Positions 45,176 through 55,998 of a stretch of 64,000 nucleotides of DNA are shown here, one piece after another. A model generated the notes under the pieces. It did no database searches, had not been told where the DNA came from, and saw only the letters and a program-made list of their open reading frames with translations. Made by a program: the position numbers and the translations under genes. Numbering within the stretch: position 1 is the stretch's first letter; every line of letters begins with the position of its first letter. Source of the stretch: Melampsora larici-populina 98AG31. Taxonomy: Eukaryota; Basidiomycota; Pucciniomycetes; Pucciniales; Melampsoraceae. The stretch is from contig NW_006768811.1 in NCBI RefSeq assembly GCF_000204055.1, forward strand, positions 574,406 to 638,405. Direction: 5' to 3'.

Positions 45176-47110
45176 ATGGCTTTCAGACAACAAATTGATA
45201 GAACAGCAGAAAATGTACAAAGAAGGTTAACAAGAGCAGAAGCGGCAGCAACAGGAGCGCAGCTAGAAGAACGTCTAGTGACACCAAGAAGAGGTGGTGG
45301 AAGAAGACAACAAGACAGAAGACAAGAAGGAGAAAATAGAGATGAAGAAGAAGGTTCCCATGTACCGATGAGGAATAGATTAAATCAAGTAGATGAACGA
45401 GAAGACAAAGAAGATGAAGAGATGGAAGAGTGGGGAGGTATAGAAGGTTTGAATGAAGAAGAAGAGAACAATCAGTCAGAATTAGATCGTATCAGTGAAA
45501 GAATAAAGAAAGGTAAGAGGCAACTCATGTTTTTAACTCTTCATAGTCCTTCAAAGTCCTTCACGTTATCCAACCTTCACCCGAAAGAGCACGCGAATCA
45601 CTCGAAGATGGATGCCCGAAGGGCTTGAATTGGTTCAATACCAGCCTGGCCCGGCTACAAATAGGTGCCCAGCCAGGATCGGCTTACAATAGATACCCAA
45701 AGTCGCCTGGTCAGGCTCATCATATGACCCAGCCTGCACGGGCTTACAATACGTCGCAGCAATATTCCAGTGGAAGGAGAAACACAAAACTAATCAATGG
45801 ATGTTTCGACGGTCTTAACGTAGAAGCAAGACGAGAAGCGCTGGTGGAGCTCATACAAGATGCTTACGACCGAAACGACGAAGATAGCGCTCAATGCTTA
45901 ACGAAACGTCTCGAGAAAGAGGATCAAGCAGGAGAGCAAGTTGATCCTTACATCGTGGAAGAGGAGTCGTCAAAGTCATCCGACGATGAAGCGAATGTAC
46001 GCTCCTTCTTGATCGCTCGTCAACCTGCAAGTAAGGCGCCGAGTGTCACGTTTGTCAAGGAAACGCAACTCCTACCTCCACAGACCCAGCACCAGTCCAC
46101 AACACCGAATGCTGCAGAATCAAAAGACAGCTGGTTAAACGGATGCAAAGACCAAGAAGAGTCAGACAAAGCCAAAGCCCTGTTAGCAGCGAAGAAAGGA
46201 AGTCTGACCTTGTCGAACGGCGACATGATTCACAACGGACACATCTTGAAGTCCGGGCCAGCGAGGATGGGAGATTCGATAACCCCTCTATCCCCTCATT
46301 TGACATTGAAGTTGAAGAACCTCAAATCTTTCATCCCCCTGCCGGTTTTTGATGAGGAATTTCTTATTTGAGATCAGATGGCGTGGTCCCTGTTGCCTCC
46401 GAAATCAGAGGATAAGGCGGAGAAAGAGAAACGGCTGTATGGCGGAGAAGGTCCAAAGGAAGAACTCACGATGGACTTTGAGGCCTGGAGTGACTGTATG
46501 GAGTTGATGTGTGTACACCTGAGAGATCAAGATTGGGGACCGGTAGCAGACAGATTCGAAAGCCACATGTTGATTGTAAAGCAACTAAGAAAGGACTTTG
46601 GTTGGATGGTGGCGTTGAGGTATTGTCGGATGGTCCGGCAGGGAGTAATGCGAGAAACTATCGACAGTTTGATGGGTAACTGGGCGGAATTACAAGAATG
46701 TACATTTGTTAGCTCAGGCAAAAACAAAGGCGGAAAGCTTTAATGAGAGACATTACCGTACGAACCCATACGTTGTTGGTGGTCCGAAAGCCAACATCTG
46801 CCCGTATACCAATCAGGTAAAGCAAGGGTTCCCTTTAGGTCCAACTGCCAGCACCTCTCAACAAACCTCCTCGTCCTACAACTACGGCAATAACGGGAAT
46901 CAACACGCAAACGGAAGCTCTTATCGCGGAAACGGAGGAGGAGGAATGAGAAGAAGTCAAGGAGGCGCGACGTGGAGTAGAGAAAAAGAGACTCGAGAAT
47001 ATTGTGACCATCGAGGCCCTAAATGGGGAGAAGGAAAGCGGAAAGAGCAAAGTAGAAGCCCGGAAAGGCGCTACGAGAAACGGAACAACGGGAAGTGGAA
47101 ACGCTTGTAA
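45176..47110 (+). pseudogene. Ngaro ORF1 (gag-like), interrupted
   Basis: 45176-45520 codes for a charged Arg/Glu-rich start. A GTAAGAGG donor-like site follows at 45,514, so an intron or a frame change leads to 45,625-46,371 (acidic, KRLEKEDQAGEQ). This frame goes on past a TGA at 46369-46371 to 46,743 (EAWSDCMELMCVHLRDQDWG, a capsid-like helical block). The last part, 46,706-47,110, is in another frame and is a basic Gly/Ser/Arg tail (RGNGGGGMRRSQGG), as expected for nucleic-acid binding. Broken in this copy. Confidence 0.65.
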
Positions 47111-47283
47111 GCTGTGGTTTATAAAGATACAAGGATGAAGAATGAAATGCATTTACCTAAGACAGGTAGCTGATGATCGTGCCACACTTGCCCATGCCAA
47201 ACGTTCCTGTGCCAAAATAAACTCCAAACTTACTATTCTTTTCTGACATCTGACCTACCGGCCCGTTATCTGACATTTACACG

Positions 47284-49005
47284 TTGAGAAGTGAGATGGA
47301 AAGACACACGGTCAAAACGGTAAGACTGGAGGGGGAAACGATGTGTAACATCAGAGGAGAAGATGTGAAAAGTTGGCCAGAGGAACCATCGTACGAGATG
47401 AACCTGAACGTGTGGGAACAAGAATTACGTCAAACAAACCTGCTGAAGAAGTACGGACACATACTCGAAATGTTTGTGGAAGGTTTCTCGCAAGGGATAA
47501 CTAACGCAGACATTCCGAATCAAAAGTTTTATTGCCCCCCGAATCATTCCTCAGCAAAGCAAGCTCAAGATAAAATAGAAAAGAACTTTATGAATGAGCT
47601 GAAAGCTGGCCGAATGTATGGTCCGTGGCCAAAAGAAGAGGTGTTTCAAAGAATCGGATTCTTCAGAACAAATCCGCTGGGTGCAGTCATCAATGGAGAT
47701 GGCTCCTTTAGGCCAATAAGCGACCTCTCTTACCCCAGACACTTACGAAACGTGAAATCGGTGAACTACAACGTTGAGAAGAAACAGTTCGAGACCTCTT
47801 GGGACGACTTCAAGAAAGTCGCGATATTCTTCACATCTTATAAAGGTAAATTGTTATTGGGTATTTTCAATTGGGCCAAAGCCTATCAACAGATACCGGT
47901 TGCGGCTAACCAATGGCGGTTCCTGATGGTCCTGGATTTCAACGACGAAGTCCTACTGGACACGAGAGTACAGTTTGGCGGGGTTGCGGGCTGTGGCACA
48001 TTCAGTTGGGCAGCTGAAACATGGAAAGAAATTATGGTGAAGAAGTTCAAAATGTTAGCTGGGTTTTGCTGGGTAGACGATACCTTATTTGTGAAACCAG
48101 TCAAAGATAAAGAAGCAGGGAAGATGATCGATATTGTGAATGCTAGTGAAAAGATGGGAGTCGCTACGAATGAGGAGAAATGGCGCGAATTCAACCACGT
48201 TCAGAAATATTTAGGCTTCCTGTGGGATGGGGAAAACAAAACCGTCAGTCTACCAGAAGAGAAAAGGAAACTACGGATAAACCAGATAAAGGACTACTTA
48301 CACACCAGCAAGCAATCGTTCAAAGAGACCGAGAAGATAGTAGGACACTTACAACACGCAGCGTATGTTTTCCCTCAAATGAAAGTGTATTGCGCGGCGA
48401 TCTATAGATGGTTGCAAGAATGGAAACATAAGTATGCATTAAGGGAAATACCTGACGAAGTGAAAGAAGACTTACATATATGGGAAGAAACTCTTTTAAC
48501 CGCCAACCCACTTAGGATAATTCCACGACCAGAAACACAAACAGTCGGGTGGGTAGGTGACGCCTCAACGTCATACGGATTAGGCATTATGGTAGGAAGG
48601 CATTGGTCGAGATTCAAGCTGAAGACTGGTTGGGATGATCCAGAAACGGATGGTACTAAAAGGGGAATTGCATGGGCCAAAAACGTAGCAATTAGATTAG
48701 GTTGGATGATGGTGAAGAAACTCAGGAACGTGGAAGGAAAAACTTACTTGGCATTGACGGACAACACGGTGTCAGAGGGTGCGGTGAATAATGGCAAATC
48801 AAGAGACCCCTTGGTGAACCGCGAATGGAAAGTCATACAAGCAGATTTACTAAAACACAACAGCGCTATCGAAGCCAAACGAGTCAAGTCTGCGGATAAC
48901 ACAGCAGGCGCGCTGTCTCGGGGGTTAGATTTGACAAAAAGAAGGTGTGATGAGATTCGATTAGAAGTTCCAGGTGACCTTAAAAAGTTCTTGATACAGA
49001 CGTAA
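47284..49005 (+). CDS. Ngaro reverse transcriptase-RNase H, 573 aa
   Basis: A single open frame. RT motifs: FFRTNPLGAVINGDGSFRPI (fingers), FNWAKAYQQIPVA (motif A region), LLDTRVQFGGVAGCGTFSWA (motif B), FCWVDDTLFV (motif C, with the two Asp), KYLGFLWD (motif D/E). RNase H: VGWVGDASTSYGLGIMV (first Asp), ALTDNTVSEGAV, VKSADNTAGALSRG. All core catalytic residues I can locate are present, unlike the neighbouring genes of the element. The start at 47284 is the first Met of the frame; the true N-terminus is uncertain. Confidence 0.9.
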   Translation: MRSEMERHTVKTVRLEGETMCNIRGEDVKSWPEEPSYEMNLNVWEQELRQTNLLKKYGHILEMFVEGFSQGITNADIPNQKFYCPPNHSSAKQAQDKIEKNFMNELKAGRMYGPWPKEEVFQRIGFFRTNPLGAVINGDGSFRPISDLSYPRHLRNVKSVNYNVEKKQFETSWDDFKKVAIFFTSYKGKLLLGIFNWAKAYQQIPVAANQWRFLMVLDFNDEVLLDTRVQFGGVAGCGTFSWAAETWKEIMVKKFKMLAGFCWVDDTLFVKPVKDKEAGKMIDIVNASEKMGVATNEEKWREFNHVQKYLGFLWDGENKTVSLPEEKRKLRINQIKDYLHTSKQSFKETEKIVGHLQHAAYVFPQMKVYCAAIYRWLQEWKHKYALREIPDEVKEDLHIWEETLLTANPLRIIPRPETQTVGWVGDASTSYGLGIMVGRHWSRFKLKTGWDDPETDGTKRGIAWAKNVAIRLGWMMVKKLRNVEGKTYLALTDNTVSEGAVNNGKSRDPLVNREWKVIQADLLKHNSAIEAKRVKSADNTAGALSRGLDLTKRRCDEIRLEVPGDLKKFLIQT

Positions 49006-49450
49006 ATGATGTAAACATAACTAAAGCAATAATGATCCGAATAGTTTGACATCAACAAACATGTTCCAAGTCAGAGAGCGAACTGACTTACCTGAGTGAG
49101 AGAGGCGACCTGCCTAAGAGAGAAGGTGAGACCGACACTTCGTAATGATAGGTTGACCGGCTTAGGCCAAGGAAGTATGGTTATGAAGTTCTTGAGGAGA
49201 CAATGTGCTGATGAGGGTGAGCCTCGAGATATGGCGAATAGCAGTGAAAGATACCGTCCTTTCGGTCAATTGAGTCTTGACATCTCGCTGGAGAGGTAGT
49301 TGTCACCTCGCTGGAGAGTGAGATTACCCGGCCAACCCGACCCGAAGCTGAGAGAAAGACCGAGAAAAGAAATCGTCGAGACGCTCTAAGCGGCGGAAGG
49401 CGTCACCGAGAGTAGACTATCCAAAACACCCTCCTTTCATCTACACCCAC

Positions 49451-50542
49451 ATGCCTCCATACCGATTATCCCATCAACCCATCCGAAGCACAGGCGTCAG
49501 AAAGCGTGAACCGCCAGGACATTTCGGCAACACATTAGGTGCAGCCTCAAGGCCAGGCGCCCACATGGCGTTAAGTAGTTGGGCAACGACGACTCTAAAA
49601 GGCTATTTGTCAGGATTGTCGAAGTTCATCGAATACGTTGAATCTACCGGACGCACCTTCGACAGTTGGTTACGGATCAAAAGTGACGACGTTTACGGCT
49701 TCATTACCTGGGCTGGACAGTCCGGATTACAGATCGGCGTACGACCCAAGAGAACGATCTCGTCAAGAACAATTGATAAGTACATTGATGGGATACAAGC
49801 ATGGCATTTAGTAACACACGTTCGGAAAATAAAATTAGATGATTCAATAGTTAAACTTCTGATCAAGGCAACGAAGAGAGAAGAGGAGGACCAACTACTT
49901 ACAAAGAGCAAACAGCCGGTCAAGGTCCAACAACTTCTGGCCTTACTCCAACACTGTGAAGGACAATCGACGTTGCATGAGTTTGTGGCAGCTACGGCGC
50001 TGGTAGCGTTTTGGGACTTAATGCGTTTAGGTGAAATTTTTTGAGAAAGGAAGAACGATGGAGCAATTCTCAGACGACACGTTGACTTTGGTCAATCGAG
50101 TGTTGGGAACTGGGCGAAGATTAGCTTACGGAAAGGTAAAACAGCCTTACCTGGCAAAATTCAACTCATACACCTACAAGAACAACCTTCGGTCCTTGAT
50201 CCCGTAGCAGCAGCAAAACAATTAATGACACTCAATCGGTCCGAAGATCAGGACGAATTCTTATTTAAGTTAAATGGGAAACTGTTGAGTAAACGGGTGT
50301 TTGTGAAGGTGTTGGAAAAGGCTTGGGGAAAGTCTAGCGTAGAAACGTGGTCCGGCCACTCGTTCAGAGTTGGAGGAGCGTCATTACGGGCTAATTTAGG
50401 AGCGAAGATCAAGAAGTTACAGAAGGCTGGGAGATGGAAATCTGATTCATACAAACGTTACGTGAAGATTTTCACAGAAGAAGAACTACATGATACAAAA
50501 GAATTTTTAAATGCAATCAAACTGCAAGAAATCCAGCAGTAG
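49451..50542 (+). pseudogene. Ngaro tyrosine recombinase, one in-frame stop
   Basis: One continuous frame broken only by TGA at 50042-50044. N-terminal SAM-like core-binding part (LSSWATTTLKGYLSGLSKFIEY), then the catalytic part: Arg in DLMRLGEI just before the stop, HSFRVGGASLRANLG (His and Arg), and Tyr in SYKRYVKIF. Thus the R-H-R-Y set is visible. The enzyme inserts circular cDNA. With the stop the protein would lose box II and the Tyr, so it is inactive unless the stop is read through. Confidence 0.85.
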
Positions 50543-50724
50543 AACAATTATCACCGCTCTAGCAAGGAGTATTTAACATGGGGTCCGTCAGAGTCCCTCG
50601 AGATGAATGTGCCGTGGATGGGGTTGTCCTCCAGGCCAAGGACGGACACGTTCTCACGAGCCCTTCTTGGTTAGGGGCGGATGACAACCCATCCAGAAGC
50701 CCATTTGAGGGCGGGTGGGGAGTG

Positions 50725-50924
50725 AGCTGATAGCGGCCCACCCTCAGCCTGGTTGGTTTCCCAAAACCAACTGAGAGGCGGGCCCCGGCTTCCCCCATAT
50801 GCTCTGTCCTCACCTTCGAGGCAAGGATAGAGCAGGTGAGTTACCACAAGCCGCCAAAGGCGGCCAACATATGTAATCACCCTCATCTAAGTCAAGATGA
50901 GCTAGAACTAGAACTAGAGAATGG
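50725..50924 (+). repeat. Ngaro split direct repeat B1
   Basis: 200 bp from AGCTGATAGCGGCCCACC to CTAGAGAATGG, matching B2 apart from single-base changes (CTAAGTC versus CTAATTC). Confidence 0.93.
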
Positions 50925-50925
50925 A

Positions 50926-51150
50926 TTGCAGACACCACAAGGAACGAATTGGTGGCATAGTCCATTCTCGTGAAAGGTCAAGGTAGTTGTGTGAAAGCTA
51001 ACTCGGAAAGACGCTCCGAAGTTAGAATTTGAAATCTGAATTTCAAACTCTATTCATCTCATCCTCCACAGGCTCATCCTTGATTCCTTGAAGAACCTCA
51101 GTCACAAGTTCAGTTCTTGCTCATACCTTCATTGCTCTAGCTCGTCAAAA
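50926..51150 (+). repeat. Ngaro split direct repeat A2
   Basis: Second copy of A1, placed between B1 and B2. Confidence 0.93.
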
Positions 51151-51201
51151 TACCATCCCACCCACCCGACGAGTAAAGAATGGTACCCACCCACCGACAC
51201 A

Positions 51202-51401
51202 AGCTGATAGCGGCCCACCCTCAGCCTGGTTGGTTTCCCAAAACCAACTGAGAGGCGGGCCCCGGCTTCCCCCATATGCTCTGTCCTCACCTTCGAGGCA
51301 AGGATAGAGCAGGTGAGTTACCACAAGCCGCCAAAGGCGGCCAACATATGTAATCACCCTCATCTAATTCAAGATGAGCTAGAACTAGAACTAGAGAATG
51401 G
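51202..51401 (+). repeat. Ngaro split direct repeat B2
   Basis: Second copy of B1; its end GAGAATGG meets the Plavaka sequence. Between A2 and B2 are 51 bp with ACCCACCC and a GAATGGTACC motif. Confidence 0.93.
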
Positions 51402-53164
51402 AACGCCTGCTTATATGGCTAGCTGGGCAGGCGAGCGGATCATTGGTAGCCTAGCTGGAGCACGTAAAAATGGAAAGAAGGGTATGTCTTTATCTCAAAA
51501 TTGGGCCTATCCAAACTTGGCTGAACTTATTTTTCCATGACTAGAACGGCAGGGCGAGTTGTTACTTCAGCACTATTCCAGACATAGCTTCTTTCAAGCC
51601 ATGATCAATAACAATCACACTGCCTTCAAGAATGATCATATTATTGGAGAATACCTCTTAAGAAAGCGACAGGCATTGTGGAAAGAAAGACAACTCAGTC
51701 CTATTGCCTTTGGAGACCCTTAGAAAGAATGGTCATGTAGGGGCAGAGTACACTGCACGCTCAACATTTGATGTGACCACAAGGATCCTCATTTCAACCA
51801 AGCCACATAGTACTCACAAGAAGACACCTGGAAATAGCTACATCTCATATTTCCACAGCTCATGCAAAAGGAAGGGCTGTATCACGGATATTATCAAGCT
51901 CCCCAATTCTGAAAATCCACTCCTTGTTGTCAATTCATTGTTACCTCTCTCTGATGATGACAAACACAAAAGTCCGTACTATTCTTTGCCCAACTTTCTG
52001 AATGTCTCAGTGCTATATGACAAGCATGGAGGATATCATGTCATTGAGTGTGACAAGGTCATTGGGCAGCTAGTTGTCATCAAGAACGAAAAAGGTACTT
52101 TTGATATTCAAAGCGAAACACTCTCAACAGTTGAATTGATGAATCTGGTGAGTTTCAAATTGATTGGGATTTTGGATTTTGACTGACTTTTCTGGTTTGA
52201 CCAGGGATTTGTGCAAGGTGGAGATGAGGATGATGGCATGGATATGGATGGATGATTGCTGCTGAACGGTCATAGGATGATGTAAATTGTCTGACCCAAT
52301 TGCGCTTGGGTATCCTTTCTGTTTGAACACTCTTGATTTGTAGATGATGTCAATTTGTATCTGAAATCTTGAGAGGCATTCTATCTGGACTTCACCAGTG
52401 CTGCTGGAAAGGACACATATGGTGAATAGAATCTGTCAGCTCATTGTGACTCATATATATTTGAGATCAGGTTAACAACTTGTGGAGATCTGGTCCATGC
52501 CTGGTCAAGGACATTACAATGACCAGTCAATATATACCTGATTACTGGTCAAGCAAAAACTTGTCAAAGACTGTGTGATAAAATCACAACAACCAATTCA
52601 AAACAAATTAATAACATATTACAAACATGTTGAGGTCGCCGGGAGGTACTGGGCTGCCAGTCACTTGTGATTGGGGGCTGTGTCTACTGGTTTGGAAGTA
52701 CCTACCCTGATCAGTCACTTTGAACAGGGATTGAAAAAGGAAATCAGAGTTGCCATGGTTATGATTCAGGAGGAGTTCACAAGTATTGAACAAATCGCCA
52801 ACCTGGCAATCAAACTAGACAGCAAGATGCACGGAGCCACTAGTACCGCGACGACCTTTCATATCCCAGCCCCAGACCCTAACGCCATGGATATATCGTC
52901 CAACTTTGTTTGATTATCTGAAGAGGAGCGGGCGAATCAATTACGCACTGGGTCCTGTTTTCATTGTGCAGGTCAAGGTCATCGAGTGTTAGATTGTCCG
53001 GCTAAGAGAGGTGGTACTAATGGCCGTAAGAGAGGAGGTTTTAGAAATAAGATAGCTGAATTAGAATCAAAGATAGCGGCAATGAGCGGTGGAGGTTTAA
53101 ATCAGGATGATAGACAAGAGGGTGGTAGTCAAGCTGATCAGTCAAAAAATGGTGCAGCTCAGGA

Positions 53165-54658
53165 ATGAAGGGTGTGCCTATCCTGAGCCTGGATGGGGAT
53201 TTGGATGTTATACAATTGGGCGCTAATAAAATTAATTCATGCAATACAAATGATCCTAGGTTATTTTTACACACGTCCCTTACTTTGTCCCAAATTCCCC
53301 GCGCCACACCAACTACCTCTTTTCATGCTTTATTTCTTATTGACTCCGGTGCTAGGCACAACGTCTTGAGTGAGTCAACCGCTGCTGCTGTAGGTCTCCT
53401 TCAGTATGCAACCAAATCATCTCGAGTGGTAACTGGCTTTGATGGTTCAAAAAGCCAGTCATCCTATGAAACTGAATTATACATCAAGAACGAAATCACC
53501 ACCACCACCTTCATCATAACAAAGATCAAGAATTCTTACGATGGCATATTAGGAATTCCGTGGATCAAGGATAATTATCATCTTATCAATTGGAAAACCG
53601 GAACAGTTCACATCAACAGTACTCACGTTGCAGCCTCAGGTGAGGCTTTGTCCAATCCGCCACCACCCTTACCAAACCTGCTTTTGGAACCCGTAAGGGA
53701 AGCTAGGAAAAATGACAAGGGGATGTGTATCAGTGATGGTACGTTAACATCCCCGCAACGTGCGTATGATCCCGTCTTTTCTTGTGTATGCCCCGAAACA
53801 GCTGGCAAGCATATGTTTATCCCTGAATCGCAGCTCCAACCAGCACCTGTTGACAACATTCACCATCCAACCAACAACACCTCCATTGCGGCCAGACACA
53901 TGGCTTCGTCCTATCCGCCACAAACCCCTGAAGATCACGACGTGATGCCAAAGGGGCAAGTTAGGAAATGTGACGAGGGGATGTGTATTACTAGTAATAC
54001 AATAGCATCCCCGCAATGTGAGTTTGATACTCCTCCTCAGACCCTATTTCTAGAAGCAACTGGCAAGCATTTGTTGCCTCCTAAATCACAGATGACAGAA
54101 CACCAACCCCACATCACCATCAAAGCGAAATCAAACCCGGAGCTCACCATTGAAAGACCCATCGCGGCTGCTGAGGCAGTTTTGTCAGTTCCGCAACATA
54201 ACCCCGTGGATCAAATAGAAAGACCTATGGGGCACGCTAGGACAAGTGACGAGGGGATGTGTAGCCGCAAGGGTACATTAACATCCCCGCGATGTGAGTC
54301 CACTATCCTTCATAGTCCTTCTAGTGATGAATTAGTTGGCCAGCATCTTGTTTCTATATTACACAGTGACGGTCCTGAAATCAATGAGGCAAAGACCTCT
54401 TGGTCAACCTCAGCACGACCAGCCGCCGACTTGAAACTCAAAGAGCCGACTAAGACAGTCGAGGAACTTGTACCGACTTGTTATCACAGACATTTGCACA
54501 TGTTCCGCAAATCAAACGCCCAAAGATTACCACCCAGACAAAAGTATGACTTTAAGGTCGACTTAATAGAAGGCGCACAGCCTCAAGCCTCACAAATTAT
54601 TCCCCTCTCGCCAGCTGAGGATGCTGCATTGGAAAAGATGATCAATAAAGGGCTGTAA
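53165..54658 (+). pseudogene. Gypsy pol, protease and linker
   Basis: Protease active site ALFLIDSGARHNVLSE (residues about 55-70) and the flap-like IKNSYDGILGIPWI. A long linker of about 300 residues follows, with three copies of a DEGMC...TSPQ motif, then the start of RT (LPPRQKYDFKVDLIEG). The frame ends at an in-frame TAA (54656-54658), after which RT continues in the same frame (SGTIRRTSSPWAAPV), so the stop is a lesion. A long linker between protease and RT is unusual for compact chromoviruses. Confidence 0.85.
53712..54298 (+). repeat. Three-fold GGGGATGT...ACATCCCC motif in pol
   Basis: Segments of about 52 bp at 53712, 53971 and 54247, each coding for (K/E)GMC...(T/A)SP. Each holds the inverted pair GGGGATG and CATCCCC about 20 bases apart, so the RNA could fold as a small stem. 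Confidence 0.8.
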
Positions 54659-55998
54659 AGCGGCACTATTCGTCGCACAAGCTCACCGTGGGCCGCCCCA
54701 GTATTGTTTACCAGGAAGAAGGACGGCAATCTTAGGCCTTGCTTCGACTATCGCAAACTGAATGCTATAACCGTTAAAAATAAATATCCCCTTCCTCTTA
54801 CAATGGATTTGGTGGATAGTTTATTGGACGCGGAAGAGTTCACAAAACTCGACATGAGAAATGCCTATGGTAATCTTCGAGTGGCTGAAGGCTACGAGGA
54901 TATCTTAGCTTTCATCTGTAAACAGGGACAATTTGCCCCACTCACCATGCCTTTTGGCCCCACTGGCGCGCCGGGATATTTCCAATTTTTCATTCAGGAT
55001 ATCATGGTAGGACGTATTGGAAAAGATACTGCTGCTTATCTCAACGACACAATGATTTACACAAAGAAAAATGTCAAGCATGTAGAAGCAGTCAACGGTA
55101 TCCTTGATATACTTAGCAAACACAATCTATGGCTCAAACCTGAGAAGTGTGAGTTTTCAAAGTCCGAAATCGAATATCTAGGCCTTCTCATTTCAAAGAA
55201 CAAGATCAAGATGGACCCTAACAAGGTTAAGGCCGTCAAGGAGTGGCCTGCCCCTTGGAATGTCACAGAACTTCAACGTTTTATTGGCTTTTCTAACTTT
55301 TATCGCCGTTTCATCGACCACTTCTCATCTACGACCCGGCCTCTTCATAACTTGACTTGTCTGAAGACCCCTTATATATGGGACGGAAATTTTGACAAAG
55401 CATTCGAGCAACTCAAGACTGCATTTACTTCGGCGCTGATCCTCAAGATTGCGGACCCGTACAAGCCATTCATACTAGAAGGTGATTGTTTGGATTTTGC
55501 ATTAGGTGCATTTTATCTCAGATGTGCGATGAAGATAATGAATTACACCCGGTTGCTTACCTATCTAGGTCTTTAGCTCTGGCGGAACAAAATCATGAGA
55601 TCTTTGATAAAGAACTACTGGCTATAGTAGCTTCTTTCAAAGAATGGCGGCACTACCTCAAGGGTAATCCTAACCGACTGGAGGTCATTGTCTATACAGA
55701 CCACCGCAACCTAGAGACGTTTATGAAGACTAAACAACTTACTCGACGTCAGGCTAGGTTGGCAGAGACATTAGGATGCTTTGATTTCATAATTAAATTC
55801 CAACCAGGCCGAAACGCAGCAAAGCCTGATGCACTATCCAGAAGACCAGATTTGGCTCCCAACGAGGAAGATCGACTAACTTTCAGACAACTGATCAAAC
55901 CAGAAAACCTAGTACACGACTCTTTCATGGCCAAAATTGACGCATTTGAATCATTTTTCGAAGACAAGACCATTGATCTTGACAATGCCAAACACTGA
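54659..55998 (+). pseudogene. Gypsy pol, reverse transcriptase and RNase H
   Basis: RT: DGNLRPCFDYRKLNAITVKN, FTKLDMRNAYGNLRV (Asp of motif A), FGPTGAPGYFQFF, then YLNDTMIY at motif C where YxDD is expected: the AAC at 55043-55045 replaces a catalytic Asp. RNase H begins near 55,470. A one-base loss close to 55,510 moves the frame, after which HPVAYLSRSLALAEQNH, YTDHRNLETF and PDALSRRPD follow. TGA at 55996-55998 ends the frame where integrase would continue. At least three independent lesions. Confidence 0.9.

Larger units (their letters stand above)
44943..51401 (+). mobile_element. Ngaro-type tyrosine-recombinase (DIRS-order) retrotransposon, 6.46 kb
   Basis: Split direct repeats A1 (44943-45167), B1 (50725-50924), A2 (50926-51150), B2 (51202-51401) around gag-like, RT-RNase H and tyrosine recombinase genes. 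The A1...B1-A2-B2 order is diagnostic of Ngaro-like elements, which integrate by recombinase and leave no target duplication. Taking it out joins CTTCTTGG to AACGCC and restores the Plavaka frame. Confidence 0.94.
44220..52255 (+). pseudogene. Plavaka-like transposase, C-terminal parts, split by the Ngaro element
   Basis: 44,480-44,790 reads SVTPYELDLLQHCLEHAIAPS and AAEWQYLFKVYIV. A later frame at about 44,813-44,942 reads GWPHMMKKPNLHFAEHIGS and continues, after the Ngaro element, as AYMASWAGERIIGSLAGARK (51,405-51,480). Then come YSRHSFFQAMINNNHTAF (51,569), the exon 51,704-52,149 (RSTFDVTTRIL, LLVVNSLLPLSDDDKHK, LYDKHGGYHVIE) and a last exon 52,205-52,255 of acidic residues. Frame changes and the absence of the catalytic N-terminal half make it inactive. 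A segment MTRTAGQVVTS/MTRTAGRVVTS appears both before (44,190) and after (51,540) the Ngaro element, suggesting an earlier internal duplication. Confidence 0.72.
43775..52682 (+). mobile_element. Plavaka/CACTA-like transposon inserted in gag, TCT target duplication
   Basis: Ends CACAGCCCCCAATCACAAGT and, in reverse complement, the same 37 bases before divergence, flanked by TCT at 43772-43774 and 52683-52685. A 3-bp duplication and a CAC start fit the CACTA superfamily; the encoded fragments resemble Plavaka-type transposases of basidiomycetes. Without the nested Ngaro element it is only about 2.45 kb, so it is an internally deleted copy. Confidence 0.88.
43195..53168 (+). pseudogene. Gypsy gag (capsid and CCHC zinc knuckle), split by an 8.9-kb insertion
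   Basis: First part 43195-43774: a coiled-coil start (ELSNALANERTLREQAEAR), then capsid (PDKFNGTRGGPAEIFATQIQ, LTQKGTVAAYAHEFNLYASS). Second part from 52686 continues STGLEVPTLISHFEQGLK and ends with the nucleocapsid knuckle CFHCAGQGHRVLDC (C-x2-C-x4-H-x4-C) and a basic tail, stop at 53168. Deleting the insertion and one TCT rejoins the frame exactly. One in-frame TGA lies at 52911-52913. Confidence 0.88.
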
